A DNA stretch of 64,000 nucleotides from Chromobacterium violaceum ATCC 12472 (lineage in GTDB: Bacteria; Pseudomonadota; Gammaproteobacteria; Burkholderiales; Chromobacteriaceae), in assembly GCF_000007705.1 (NCBI RefSeq), contig NC_005085.1, positions 186,001 through 250,000 of the forward strand. Reading direction: 5' to 3'. A program made the translations under genes and the position numbers. The notes beneath the pieces were generated by a model. It was not told the DNA's origin, made no database searches, and worked only from the letters and a program-made list of their open reading frames with translations. Position 1 is the stretch's first letter; every line of letters starts with the position of its first letter. Shown one piece after another: positions 31,518 through 40,115 of this stretch.

Positions 31518-33233
31518 ATGAGCGAAACCACTCCCACCCCGGCGGCGGCGCCGGAACCGGTCCACCACGTGAAGGCCGCGCCGGCGCGCAGCGCGGCTTA
31601 CGACAATCCCTACGCCAAGCGGCTGTTCCTGATCATAGACAGCCTGCCGCAGATGCAGCGGGCGCTGGCGATGACGCTGTCGTCGTTCGGCGCCAACACC
31701 GTCGAATACGCGTCCAAGGCCAGCGATGCGCTGGCCAAGATGGCCAAGTACGAGTTCGACGTGGTGCTGTGCGACTACGACCTGGGCAACGGCTACGACG
31801 GGCTCTACCTGTTCGAAGAGATCCGGGAGCGCAACCTGCTCAAGCAGTCCTGCGTGTTCATGATCGTCACCGGCGAGCGGCGCGCCCAGCGGGTGATTTC
31901 CGCCGCCGAGCTGGCGCCGGACGACTACCTGCTCAAGCCGTTCACCGGCGAGGTGCTGCGCGATCGGCTGGAGCGGGCGATGCGCAAGCGCGAGGCCTTC
32001 CGGCTGGTGGATGAAAACATCCTGCGCCACGACTACCTGTCCGCCATCGAAACCTGCGGCCGCAAGATAGAGGAAAACGGCGAATTCGCGCTCGACTTCA
32101 TGCGGCTGAAAGGCTCGCTGGCGCTGAAGATCAACGATTTCGACACCGCGCGCGACGCCTATATGCAGGTGTTGCGGCTGCGCCCCGCCACCTGGGCCAA
32201 AATGGGTCTGGCCAAGTCGCTGGCCGGGCTGAAGTCCCACGACGAGGCGCGGCTGCTGTTCGAAGCGGTGCTGGCCGACAACAACCAGGTGATGGAAGCC
32301 TACGACTGGCTGGCGCGGCTCTACCGCGGCAACCACGACCTCGGCCGCGCCCAGCACACGCTGCAGACCGCCGCCGACATGTCGCCGGTGGTGTTCCGCC
32401 GCCAGCAGCAGCTGGCCCAGGTCGCGGTGCTCAACCACGACCTCGCCGCCGCCGAAGCCGCCTGCCAGCAGACGCTGGACATCGCCAAGTACACCTGGCA
32501 CCGCAGCCCCACCCACTACGCGGCGCTGCTGCGCGTCCAGCTGGCGCGCGGCGACAACGGCAACGCCGTCCGCACGCTGGCCAACCTCAAGCACGATTAC
32601 CGCTACAACGAGGAAGGCGAATGGCTGGCCGGAGTGATGGACAGCCAGCTGCAGGCCAAGAACGGCAATGCCGACAAGGCGCGCGAGCTGCTGGAAGCCG
32701 CCGGCGAGCGCTTCAAGCAGCTGGCGCCCAAGCTGGACCAGGAGTCGCAGCTGGAATACGCGCGCGCCTGCTACCAGCAGGGGCGGGACGGCCAGGGCAA
32801 CGCGGTGATGGAATACCTGGTGCGCAACCACCACGACGACGAGGACATGCTGGAGCACTTCGGCGACATGTTCGAGGAAATCGGCCTGAGCCAAGCCGGC
32901 CGCCAGCTGATCGCGCAGAACGTCAAATCGGTGCTGGAACTGAACAACCAGGCGGTGCGCGAAGCGCAGTCGGGCCAGTTCGACGCGGCGATCGAACGCT
33001 TCGTCAAGGCGCTGGACGAGATGCCGCAAAACGTGCAGATCATGCTCAACCTGATCAACGCGGTGCTGGCCTACGTCAGCCAGAACGGCTGGCACGAAAG
33101 CCATATGCGCCGGGCCTACGAACTGCTGGGCAAGGTGCGCGACACGGCGCCCACCAACAACAAGTTCCAGAAGATCCTGCAATCCTGGCGGCTGCTGGTG
33201 GACAAGATGGACAAGCCGCAATGGGCGCTTTGA
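31518..33233 (+). CDS. Response regulator receiver protein with TPR repeats (copy 3)
   Basis: The 571-residue product resembles the two regulators beside pilU but has a 34-residue proline/alanine N-terminal extension. Receiver residues: D86 in VVLCDYDLG, T118 in MIVTGER and K140 in YLLKPF. The acidic pair is altered: D41 is followed by S42 (IIDSLPQ), so metal binding may be weaker. TPR-like repeats fill residues about 160-560. The AlgR-type gene begins inside its last 13 bases, so the two are translationally coupled. Confidence 0.82.
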   Translation: MSETTPTPAAAPEPVHHVKAAPARSAAYDNPYAKRLFLIIDSLPQMQRALAMTLSSFGANTVEYASKASDALAKMAKYEFDVVLCDYDLGNGYDGLYLFEEIRERNLLKQSCVFMIVTGERRAQRVISAAELAPDDYLLKPFTGEVLRDRLERAMRKREAFRLVDENILRHDYLSAIETCGRKIEENGEFALDFMRLKGSLALKINDFDTARDAYMQVLRLRPATWAKMGLAKSLAGLKSHDEARLLFEAVLADNNQVMEAYDWLARLYRGNHDLGRAQHTLQTAADMSPVVFRRQQQLAQVAVLNHDLAAAEAACQQTLDIAKYTWHRSPTHYAALLRVQLARGDNGNAVRTLANLKHDYRYNEEGEWLAGVMDSQLQAKNGNADKARELLEAAGERFKQLAPKLDQESQLEYARACYQQGRDGQGNAVMEYLVRNHHDDEDMLEHFGDMFEEIGLSQAGRQLIAQNVKSVLELNNQAVREAQSGQFDAAIERFVKALDEMPQNVQIMLNLINAVLAYVSQNGWHESHMRRAYELLGKVRDTAPTNNKFQKILQSWRLLVDKMDKPQWAL

Positions 33234-33949
33234 GCGCGCTGCGGGCGCTGGTGGTCGACGACGAGGCGCTGGCCTGCGACCGGCTGCGCCAGCTGCTGGC
33301 CGACTGCGGCGTCGAGCAGGTCGATTGCCTGGCCGACGGCCAGGCGGCGCTGGACTGGCTGGCGCGCCATCCGGTCGACGTGCTGCTGCTGGACATCAGC
33401 ATGCCCGGCCTGGACGGCATCTCGCTGGCCCGGCAGCTGCGCCAGCAGGCGCTGGCCCCGGCGCTGGTGTTCAGCACCGCGCACGACCACTTCGCGGTGG
33501 AGGCGTTCGAACTGGACGCCGCCGACTACCTGCTCAAGCCGGTGCGGCGCGAACGGCTGGAACAGGCGCTGCGGCGCGCGCTGGCGCGCCGGCAGGGCCA
33601 GCCTCAGACCAGCTTCACCGTGCGCCAGCGCGGCCGGCTGCTCAACGTGCCCTTCGCCGACGCGCGCTACCTGAAGGCCGAACTCAAATACGTCACCCTG
33701 GTCACCCCCGACAGCGAATACCTGCTGGACGACGCGCTGGTGGCGCTGGAACAGCGTCTGGGCGATTCGGCGCTGCGCATCCACCGCAACTGCCTGGTGA
33801 TGCGCCACGCGGTGCAGGAACTGTGCCGCGGCGGGGAGAACGACGGCGACGAACAATGGATTGTCAGACTGCGCGACATTCCGGCGCCGCTGCCGGTCAG
33901 CCGCCGCCAGATTCACGCGCTGCGCGCCGCGCTGAGCGTATCCAATTGA
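33221..33949 (+). CDS. LytTR-type response regulator (AlgR/LytR family)
   Basis: The 242-residue product has a receiver domain (D13-D14, D58 in LLLDISMPGLDG, T86, K106) and a C-terminal LytTR DNA-binding domain (about 138-240, ARYLKAELKYVTLVT and HRNCLVMR). It belongs to the AlgR/LytR group; in other proteobacteria AlgR controls pilus, alginate and biofilm genes. No AlgZ/LytS-type kinase is adjacent. The ATG overlaps the TPR-regulator stop by 13 nt, with no strong site of its own. Confidence 0.88.
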   Translation: MGALSALRALVVDDEALACDRLRQLLADCGVEQVDCLADGQAALDWLARHPVDVLLLDISMPGLDGISLARQLRQQALAPALVFSTAHDHFAVEAFELDAADYLLKPVRRERLEQALRRALARRQGQPQTSFTVRQRGRLLNVPFADARYLKAELKYVTLVTPDSEYLLDDALVALEQRLGDSALRIHRNCLVMRHAVQELCRGGENDGDEQWIVRLRDIPAPLPVSRRQIHALRAALSVSN

Positions 33950-34054
33950 TTACGTACTATTACTTAAAACCGGCTTTACCCGATTTATTGCTAAAAAATA
34001 GGCACCTGTTCTTATAGAATCGTTCACTGCTGAATATATGTCGATGGTTTTAAC

Positions 34055-35575
34055 ATGCACGCAAGACTGGTCTATGCTGGGTGCCTCGTCCTATGGCTGA
34101 TACTGAGCGCGCTCGCCGCCCTGTCCATCGCCAGCCGCTCGCTGCTGGGCGCCGAACAGCAGTTCAACAGCCAGCTCCAGCAACTGACCGAACAGCTGAA
34201 ACAGCGATTGCTCGCCAATGAGACCATACTAGACAGCTACGCCACCTTCAGCGCCATCGACCGCCACAGCGAAAGCCGCCAGAAACATCCCTTCGTCGCG
34301 CAATTGCTGCGCCGCTATCCGCAAATCACCACGCTGGCCCACATCGAACGCGTGCCCGCCGGCCAGGTCGCCGGCTACAACCACGCGCTGCAGCGCGACT
34401 ACGGCGCCGCTTACCGGCTGCGCGGCTTCGCCGGCGAAACCGGTCCCCTGCCGGAACAAGACGCCTATTTCCCGCTGATGTTCGCCGAACCGCAATCCCA
34501 GGCCAATCGCCAGCTGGCGGGCCGGGACGCCTGGCAGCAGCCGCGGCTGCGCGAAGCGCTGCAGGACAGCATCAACAGCGGCCGCACCACGCTGTCGCGC
34601 CAGTTCCGGCTGCTGCCGCAAGGCGATCCCGGCTACGCGCTGCTGCGCGGCATGGACGACCATCAGGACGACCAGTTGATCGGTCTGCTGCCGCAGCATT
34701 TCGTGATGCTGTTCGTCCGGGCGGATTCGCTGCTGCCCACCGACATCGCGCTGCAGCCGGGCATGGAAGTCCGCCTGCACCACCGCGACGATCCCGCGCA
34801 GCCGACGGAAGGCCAGGCGCTGCATCTGGGCGGCGCCCACCCGAGCGCGCTGGAAAAACTGCTGTTCCCGCGGCTGGAAACCAGCCAGCTGCTGGGCGGC
34901 GGCAGCCAGCCGCTGCGGCTGACGCTGAGCTGGCAACAGGGTTGGGCGCAGATCGGCCTGTTCGAATGGACGGTGTGGCTGCTGCTGTCGCTGCTGCTGG
35001 GCCTGGGCATAGGCCTGGCCGGCTTCAGCTTCGTGCGCAGCAGCGACAGCCGCCGCCAGCGCGAAAGCCAGTTGTTCCACCTCGCCAACCACGATCGCCT
35101 GACCGGACTGGCCAACCGCAACCTGTTCTACGACCGGCTGCAGCACGCGATCACACGGCTGGACCGCAGCGGCAAGCGGCTGGGCCTGCTGTTCCTCGAC
35201 CTGGACCGTTTCAAGCCGGTCAACGACACCTATGGCCACGTGGTCGGAGACCGCGTGCTGCAGTTGATCGCCGCCCGCATCCGCGACGTGATCCGCAACG
35301 AGGACACCGTCGCCCGCATCGGCGGCGACGAGTTCGTGATCCTGATGGAGGACATCGAGTCCAACCGCGAGGCCGACAAGGTGGCGGCGCGGTTGAAGCA
35401 GGCGATACAGATGCCGTATCAGGTCGATCAGCACCGGGTGCTGGTCGGGGTCAGCATCGGCATCGCCTACTACCCGGAAGACGGCCTGCTGATAGACGAG
35501 CTGCTGGCGGTGGCCGACCGCAAGATGTACGGCAACAAGCAATCGCCCAGCCGCCATTCCGAAATCGTGGATTAG
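34055..35575 (+). CDS. CHASE-like sensor diguanylate cyclase
   Basis: The 506-residue membrane protein has an N-terminal membrane segment (about 5-27), a periplasmic CHASE-like sensor (about 45-290), a second membrane segment (304-327) and a cytoplasmic GGDEF domain. The active motif is GGDEF at 423-427, and the inhibitory I-site RNED lies at 414-417, exactly 5 residues earlier, so it should make c-di-GMP and be product-inhibited. The ligand is unknown. A bidirectional terminator follows the stop. Confidence 0.88.
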   Translation: MHARLVYAGCLVLWLILSALAALSIASRSLLGAEQQFNSQLQQLTEQLKQRLLANETILDSYATFSAIDRHSESRQKHPFVAQLLRRYPQITTLAHIERVPAGQVAGYNHALQRDYGAAYRLRGFAGETGPLPEQDAYFPLMFAEPQSQANRQLAGRDAWQQPRLREALQDSINSGRTTLSRQFRLLPQGDPGYALLRGMDDHQDDQLIGLLPQHFVMLFVRADSLLPTDIALQPGMEVRLHHRDDPAQPTEGQALHLGGAHPSALEKLLFPRLETSQLLGGGSQPLRLTLSWQQGWAQIGLFEWTVWLLLSLLLGLGIGLAGFSFVRSSDSRRQRESQLFHLANHDRLTGLANRNLFYDRLQHAITRLDRSGKRLGLLFLDLDRFKPVNDTYGHVVGDRVLQLIAARIRDVIRNEDTVARIGGDEFVILMEDIESNREADKVAARLKQAIQMPYQVDQHRVLVGVSIGIAYYPEDGLLIDELLAVADRKMYGNKQSPSRHSEIVD

Positions 35576-35592
35576 GCCTCGCCGCCGACATG

Positions 35593-35630
35593 AAAAACGC
35601 GCCGCCGGACCCAGCTCCGGCGGCGCGTTT
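35593..35630. terminator. Bidirectional intrinsic terminator
   Basis: ACGCGCCGCCGGA (35597-35609) pairs with TCCGGCGGCGCGT (35616-35628) over 13 bp around a 6-nt loop. The stem is flanked by five As on the left and Ts on the right, serving the CHASE-GGDEF gene and the convergent ohr gene. Confidence 0.9.
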
Positions 35631-35646
35631 ACATTCGTACGCCCGA

Positions 35647-36075
35647 TTACGCCAACGTCAGCTCCACTTCGATATTGCCGCGCGTGGCGTTGGAATACGG
35701 GCAGATGCCGTGCGCGGCCTCGATCAGCCTCAGGCCGGCGTCGCGCTCCAGCCCGGGCAGCGATACCGCCAGCTTGGCCGCGATGCCGAAGCCGTGGGCG
35801 ATCGGCCCGATCGACACCTTGCCGGTTACCGACACCTCGGCCGGCAGCCGCACGCCGGCCTGCTGGGCGGCCACCTTCAACGCGCCGATGAAGCAGGCGG
35901 AATAGCCGGCCGCGAACAGCTGCTCCGGATTGGTGCCGTCGCCGCCCAGGCCGCCCAGCTCGCGCGGGGTGCTCAACTTCACCTGCAGCGCGCCGTCGCT
36001 GGATTCGGCCCGGCCGTCGCGGCCCCCGGTGGCGGTGGCTTCGGCGGTATACAGTACTTTTTGCAGAGGGTTCAT
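35647..36075 (-). CDS. ohr: Organic hydroperoxide resistance protein Ohr
   Basis: Thiol peroxidase that reduces organic and lipid hydroperoxides using dihydrolipoyl/lipoamide partners. The 142-residue product has both redox cysteines (Cys61 in [10 protein letters not shown] and Cys125 in [12 protein letters not shown]). It lies directly downstream of ohrR with a palindrome in the 86-bp gap, so expression is very likely OhrR-controlled. Confidence 0.96.
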   Translation of the reverse strand: MNPLQKVLYTAEATATGGRDGRAESSDGALQVKLSTPRELGGLGGDGTNPEQLFAAGYSACFIGALKVAAQQAGVRLPAEVSVTGKVSIGPIAHGFGIAAKLAVSLPGLERDAGLRLIEAAHGICPYSNATRGNIEVELTLA

Positions 36076-36125
36076 CTGGCTCTCCTTGGCTTGACGCCGT
36101 TGCGATTAAAATAATGAGCTATTTA

Positions 36126-36137
36126 ATAGTGCACTAT
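36126..36137. promoter_or_regulatory. OhrR operator candidate upstream of ohr
   Basis: ATAGTGCACTAT, a perfect 12-bp palindrome, lies about 50 bp upstream of the ohr start, just past the end of ohrR. Its core is identical to the one upstream of ohrR. Confidence 0.7.
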
Positions 36138-36161
36138 CTAACTATCAAAACCCTGACGGGT

Positions 36162-36617
36162 TCATTGCAGCAGCCGGTCGCGCAGATCGCACAGCGACTG
36201 CCTCAATCCGGCGATATCGTCCAGTTGCATTCCGCTCCGGCACAACAATTGCAGCGGAATGCCTTCGGCCTGCGCGCGCAGGGCGCGTCCGGCCTCGGTC
36301 AGCCGCACAATCACCACCCGCTCGTCGCTGGACAGCCGGCTGCGCTCCAGCCAGCCGGCGGCTTCCATCCGCTTCAGCAGCGGCGTCAGCGTCGCCGAGT
36401 CGAGGTACAGCCGCTCGCCGATGTCCGACACCGAGCGCTCGTCCTGTTCCCACAGCACCAGCAGCACCAGATATTGCGGATAGGTGACGCCCAGCGGCTT
36501 CAGGCTGTCGCGGTACGTCTTGTTCATCGCCAGCGAGGCGGAATACAGCGCGAAGCAGAGTTGCTGGTCCAGCCGCAAAAGCGCGTCCTGCGGCGGGCAC
36601 GTGTTTTCTTGTTCCAT
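36162..36617 (-). CDS. ohrR: OhrR, MarR-family peroxide-sensing repressor
   Basis: The 151-residue product is a MarR-fold winged helix. The conserved sensing cysteine is Cys21 ([13 protein letters not shown]), the position oxidised by organic hydroperoxides in OhrR proteins; Cys7 and two C-terminal cysteines are also present. The HTH/wing region is [22 protein letters not shown] and [11 protein letters not shown]. It sits upstream of ohr on the same strand, and palindromes flank it. Confidence 0.94.
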   Translation of the reverse strand: MEQENTCPPQDALLRLDQQLCFALYSASLAMNKTYRDSLKPLGVTYPQYLVLLVLWEQDERSVSDIGERLYLDSATLTPLLKRMEAAGWLERSRLSSDERVVIVRLTEAGRALRAQAEGIPLQLLCRSGMQLDDIAGLRQSLCDLRDRLLQ

Positions 36618-36627
36618 GGCCGCATAA

Positions 36628-36645
36628 TAAATAGTGCACTATTTA
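36628..36645. promoter_or_regulatory. OhrR operator candidate upstream of ohrR
   Basis: An 18-bp perfect palindrome (TAAATAGTGCACTATTTA) ends 11 nt upstream of the ohrR start, with the same TAGTGCACTA core as the site before ohr. This suggests autorepression. Confidence 0.8.
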
Positions 36646-36711
36646 ATTGCAAGCAATTTATTATTATGCGGAACCGCGACGCGCCCGCGCCAAGCGGGCG
36701 CGAAACCGCGA

Positions 36712-37119
36712 TCAGGCGGCCGCCCGCACCGGGCCGCGTCCCAGATCGGCCAGCGAGCGGCACACCTGGTGCCAGTCGCCCAGGCTGCGCACGCCCTGCA
36801 GAATGATGCGCGCCAGCGAATCGTTGCAGACGGAGGGACCGAACTGCATCAGCATCTCATGCAGCGCGAAACGCAGGGTATGGCTGTCCTGCAGCAAGGC
36901 GTCCACCTCCTCGCGCACCTCCTGGCTGACCCGCATGTCGCCCAGCGCGTCCAGCTGCACCTGGTGGCGCGGGCAGAAGCCGGACCGGATCAATGCCAGG
37001 TCGTCGTTGATGTCCTGGGCGAACAGCAGCGCGCTGTGCTGCAGGTAGCCGCAGGCGACGATCAGGCTTTCCAGCGAATGCGGGGCCACGGTCGGGCCTC
37101 CTGCCGGAAGGGTGGTCAT
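36712..37119 (-). CDS. Conserved hypothetical protein
   Basis: The 135-residue product begins MTTLPAGGPTVAPHSLESL and has an AGAGGAG ribosome site 7 nt before the ATG at 37119. The body is helical and includes LIVACGYLQHSALLFAQDIN and SLARIILQGVRSLGDWHQV, with no signal peptide or recognised motif. It is alone on its strand. A direct-repeat site of OmpR-like form lies about 80 bp upstream. I do not recognise it. Confidence 0.65.
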   Translation of the reverse strand: MTTLPAGGPTVAPHSLESLIVACGYLQHSALLFAQDINDDLALIRSGFCPRHQVQLDALGDMRVSQEVREEVDALLQDSHTLRFALHEMLMQFGPSVCNDSLARIILQGVRSLGDWHQVCRSLADLGRGPVRAAA

Positions 37120-37200
37120 GATGGTTCTCCTCTTGTAATTGGATTTTGCGGCTATTTGAGCATCGCACCCACGGACATGACAATGGCCAGGCGTCGCGGG

Positions 37201-37227
37201 TTGCAAGCTTTTACTCGAGATTTACAA
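37201..37227. promoter_or_regulatory. Candidate OmpR-family operator (shared motif, copy 2)
   Basis: TTGCAA-GC-TTTTAC-N6-TTTACAA, with TTAC half-sites 11 bp apart, matches the copy at 9857-9886. It sits about 80 bp before the reverse-strand hypothetical gene and about 80 bp before the YqiA-like gene. Confidence 0.35.
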
Positions 37228-37304
37228 GGAAATGAAGCACTTGCGGCAAAGACAAACGCCGGCCGGCGTCGTACCATCGAGACACTTTCATACCGGCTTC
37301 CATC

Positions 37305-37886
37305 ATGCACATCGTCTATCTGCACGGCTTCAATTCCGGCCCGCAATCGTTGAAAGCGGGCGAAACCGCATCCTGGCTGCGCCAGCACGCGCCCGACATC
37401 GTCCTGCACTGCCCGCGGCTTTCGCCCCATCCCGCCGAAGCGGCCCGGCAGGCCGACGAACTCATCGCCGGCCTGCCGGCCGACACGCTGTTGATCGGCA
37501 GCTCGCTGGGCGGTTTCTACGCCACCCTGCTGGCGGAACGGCACGACCGCCCCGCGGCGCTGATCAATCCGGCGGTGCGGCCGGACCGGGACCTGGAACG
37601 CTTCCGCGGCGAACAGACCAACCCTTACACCGGCGAGGTCTACACGCTGGGAGACGACGATCTGCGGGCGCTGCAGGAACAAAGGACGGCGGCGCCGGCC
37701 GCCGGCCGCTACTGGCTGCTGCTGGGCAGCCGCGACGAGACGCTGGACTGGCGCGAGGCGGCCGTCCATTACCGCCACAGCCGGCAGACTGTATTCAACG
37801 GCGACGACCACCGGCTGAACAACTGGCCCAAGGTATTGCCGGAGGTGGTCGCCTGGGCGCGCCGGCAACTGTCCAGCCGCGCTTGA
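37305..37886 (+). CDS. YqiA/YcfP-family alpha/beta hydrolase (esterase)
   Basis: The 193-residue product starts MHIVYLHGFNSGPQSLKA and has the nucleophile elbow GSSLGGF (Ser67). The catalytic His is likely in NGDDHRLNNWP. It matches the YqiA family of small esterases, whose natural substrate is unknown. It is followed after 79 nt by a quinone oxidoreductase gene on the same strand. Confidence 0.9.
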   Translation: MHIVYLHGFNSGPQSLKAGETASWLRQHAPDIVLHCPRLSPHPAEAARQADELIAGLPADTLLIGSSLGGFYATLLAERHDRPAALINPAVRPDRDLERFRGEQTNPYTGEVYTLGDDDLRALQEQRTAAPAAGRYWLLLGSRDETLDWREAAVHYRHSRQTVFNGDDHRLNNWPKVLPEVVAWARRQLSSRA

Positions 37887-37965
37887 CGGCCTGTCCAGCC
37901 GCCCGCGCTTGCGGGCCCCGCGCGAGCGGGCGCAGACTATGCCATCCACTCGCAAAGGAAACGCC

Positions 37966-38940
37966 ATGAGCCAAGCTATCGTTTTCGCCGAAACCGGCGG
38001 CCCGGAAGTGCTGCGCCTGCAGAGCGCGGAGGTCGGTCAGCCCGGACCCGGCCAGGCGCGGGTGCGCCACACTGCGATCGGCGTCAATTTCATCGACACC
38101 TATCAGCGCAGCGGCCTGTATCCGACGCCGCTGCCCAGCGGCCTGGGCAGCGAGGCGGCCGGCGTGGTGGAAGCGGTGGGCGAGGGCGTGGCCGGCCTCA
38201 GGCCCGGCGACCGCGTCGCCTACGCCGGCGGCCCGCTGGGCGCCTATTCGACCGAGCGGCTGATCGCCGCCGAACACCTGGTCAAGCTGCCCGACGGCAT
38301 CGCCGACGAGACCGCCGCCTGCGCGATGCTGCAGGGGATGACTGTCGAATACCTGGTTCAGCGCACGTTTCCCGTTCAGCCGGGCCAGACCGTGTTGTGG
38401 CACGCCGCCGCCGGCGGCGTCGGCCAGATCGCGCTGCAATGGCTGTCGGCGATGGGCGTCCAGGTGATCGCCACCGTGGGCTCGCAGGCCAAGGCCGAGA
38501 TCGCGCGCAGCCTGGGCGCCGCCCACGTGATCCTGTACCGCGAGGAAGACGTGGCGGCACGGGTGAGGGAAATCACCGGTGGCAGGGGCGTGCCGGTGGT
38601 GTTCGATTCGGTGGGCAAGGATACTTTCGAATCGTCGCTGGACAGCCTGGCGCCGAGGGGAATGATGATCACCTTCGGCAACGCTTCCGGCCCGGTGCCG
38701 GCGCTGTCGCCGCTGGAATTGACCAAGCGCGGCTCGCTGTTCCTGACCCGTCCCAAACTGGGCGACTACATCGCCTCCCGGACCGATCTGGAAGCTTCGT
38801 CGGCGGCGCTGTTCAGCCGGCTGCGGGACGGCACGATCAAGCTTTCGCCGTCTCACCGCTATCCATTGGCGGAAGCGGCGCAGGCGCACCGCGACCTCGA
38901 GGCGCGACGCACTACCGGCTCCATCATCCTGCAGCCCTGA
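37966..38940 (+). CDS. qor: NADPH:quinone oxidoreductase (Qor-like)
   Basis: Zeta-crystallin-type zinc-independent MDR enzyme that reduces quinones with NADPH. The 324-residue product has the N-terminal VNFIDTYQRSGLYPTPLP, a Rossmann segment AAGGVGQIALQW, and a C-terminal catalytic half. No zinc ligands are present. The ATG at 37966 has AAAGGAAACGCC upstream. It is convergent with a secreted Cys-rich protein gene 8 nt away. Confidence 0.93.
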   Translation: MSQAIVFAETGGPEVLRLQSAEVGQPGPGQARVRHTAIGVNFIDTYQRSGLYPTPLPSGLGSEAAGVVEAVGEGVAGLRPGDRVAYAGGPLGAYSTERLIAAEHLVKLPDGIADETAACAMLQGMTVEYLVQRTFPVQPGQTVLWHAAAGGVGQIALQWLSAMGVQVIATVGSQAKAEIARSLGAAHVILYREEDVAARVREITGGRGVPVVFDSVGKDTFESSLDSLAPRGMMITFGNASGPVPALSPLELTKRGSLFLTRPKLGDYIASRTDLEASSAALFSRLRDGTIKLSPSHRYPLAEAAQAHRDLEARRTTGSIILQP

Positions 38941-38948
38941 TCTCCCGG

Positions 38949-39401
38949 CTACTCGTCCAGCGGCGGCGCAGGGCGTCTGCAACCGTGGCGGCGGCCCGCG
39001 GCGCAAGCCGCGTCGTCCGCCGCGCAGGGCTGCCCGCCGCGCGCGGAGCAGGCCGCCGGCGGCAGCCTCTCGTCCACGCAGGCGCGGCGCTGCGCGCCCA
39101 GCATGCCTTCGCACGACGATTGCGCCGCCATCAGCGCTTCGCAGCGCCTGGCGTCGCGCTGCCGCTGGCAGCCCAGAGGCGGGGTGTAATAGGCGAGGCA
39201 GCCGCGGCGGCCGGCCTCGGGCAGATCCAGGCAACTACGCAGGCCCTGCAGGTGCGCCTGGCATCGTTGCGGGGCGACGGCCCCGGCGCACTCGTCCTTC
39301 GCCGCCCATCCGGCAAGCGGAAAGGCCAACAAACCGCACAGCAACAGGCCGATTCCAGCCCTACCCGCCGCGCCTGGGCCGCGCGTCCCCCCTTGCCTCA
39401 T
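38949..39401 (-). CDS. Secreted cysteine-rich protein of unknown function
   Basis: The 150-residue product has a hydrophobic signal peptide (GIGLLLCGLLAFPLAGWAA) followed by about 12 cysteines spaced every 7-11 residues, the last in HGCRRP. The regular spacing suggests repeated disulfide-linked helical hairpins in an exported protein. The ATG at 39401 is preceded by AGGACAGGACG. It is 28 nt downstream of a second small secreted protein. The family is not recognised. Confidence 0.6.
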   Translation of the reverse strand: MRQGGTRGPGAAGRAGIGLLLCGLLAFPLAGWAAKDECAGAVAPQRCQAHLQGLRSCLDLPEAGRRGCLAYYTPPLGCQRQRDARRCEALMAAQSSCEGMLGAQRRACVDERLPPAACSARGGQPCAADDAACAAGRRHGCRRPAPPLDE

Positions 39402-39429
39402 CGTCCTGTCCTTTCCCGAGCGGACGGAA

Positions 39430-39768
39430 TCAATCGGATTGGTTTTGCATCTGCTCTTGCCGGCGTTTATCCTGCCAAAAATTGGGCCTGCTGGGTATCG
39501 ACTTGACGTGGCCATCCGGCGGAGGCAGCAGCCGGCTGGATTGATGCTGGACCGGATCGAAGCCGATGTCGCCGTTGCGCGCGGCCTCGCGCTGGCGCAG
39601 ATTGCGCAAGCGGCGCTTGTCCGGGCATGGCTGATCGTCGCCGCAGGCGCGCGCCGACGGCCGGTGCTCGGCATGCCTGCCGGGCCCCGGGCCGGGGAAG
39701 GGCTGAGCCAGCGCGGCCTGCTGCGCCAGCAGGCCGCCCAGCGCCAGCATGATCAGATATCGCTTCAT
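39430..39768 (-). CDS. Small secreted protein of unknown function
   Basis: The 112-residue product has a clear signal peptide (MKRYLIMLALGGLLAQQAALA) then a proline/glycine-rich start and a basic, glutamine-rich mature part with two cysteines (ARACGDDQPCP). It has the look of a small secreted or periplasmic protein and forms a probable two-gene unit with the cysteine-rich gene downstream. Family not recognised. Confidence 0.6.
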   Translation of the reverse strand: MKRYLIMLALGGLLAQQAALAQPFPGPGPGRHAEHRPSARACGDDQPCPDKRRLRNLRQREAARNGDIGFDPVQHQSSRLLPPPDGHVKSIPSRPNFWQDKRRQEQMQNQSD

Positions 39769-40115
39769 GTCGACATTCTATCCTGTCTGTCGGCCACGCT
39801 GCCATCGCCGCTCGGGAGGGCAAAACGCAGGCGTGGCAAGGTATTGAACGCGGATCGGCGGCGGAGGGGGCCGTAGACCGGCAGGGGCGGATTCGGCCAG
39901 CGTCATGAAAATATTGCATATTTTCCACTTGAAACGACTTCGGCGCCGGCCATTTGTTCCAGCTTAAGCGCAAGCGTTTGCGCGGACGTCAATGGGGAGC
40001 TCACAATTGTTAACGACTGTATCGCGACGTGGCGGCTTAACATCTGTAAAAACAAGGCGCCCCAGCGCATGCCATGCCGCGCTAAGCTGGCAGCCGGAAC
40101 ACTAAGGAACAGCAT
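39769..40115. other. Gap upstream of ompR
   Basis: No gene is supported in these 347 bp. It holds a 19-bp inverted repeat (39907-39925) and a GTAAAAAC half-site at 40046-40053 that resembles the OmpR-type motif found elsewhere in the window. The ompR promoter probably lies here. Confidence 0.5.
39907..39925. promoter_or_regulatory. Inverted repeat upstream of ompR
   Basis: GAAAATAT-TGC-ATATTTTC is a perfect 8-bp inverted repeat with a 3-nt centre. It is very AT-rich in a GC-rich setting, about 190 bp before ompR. The protein that might bind it is unknown. Confidence 0.45.
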
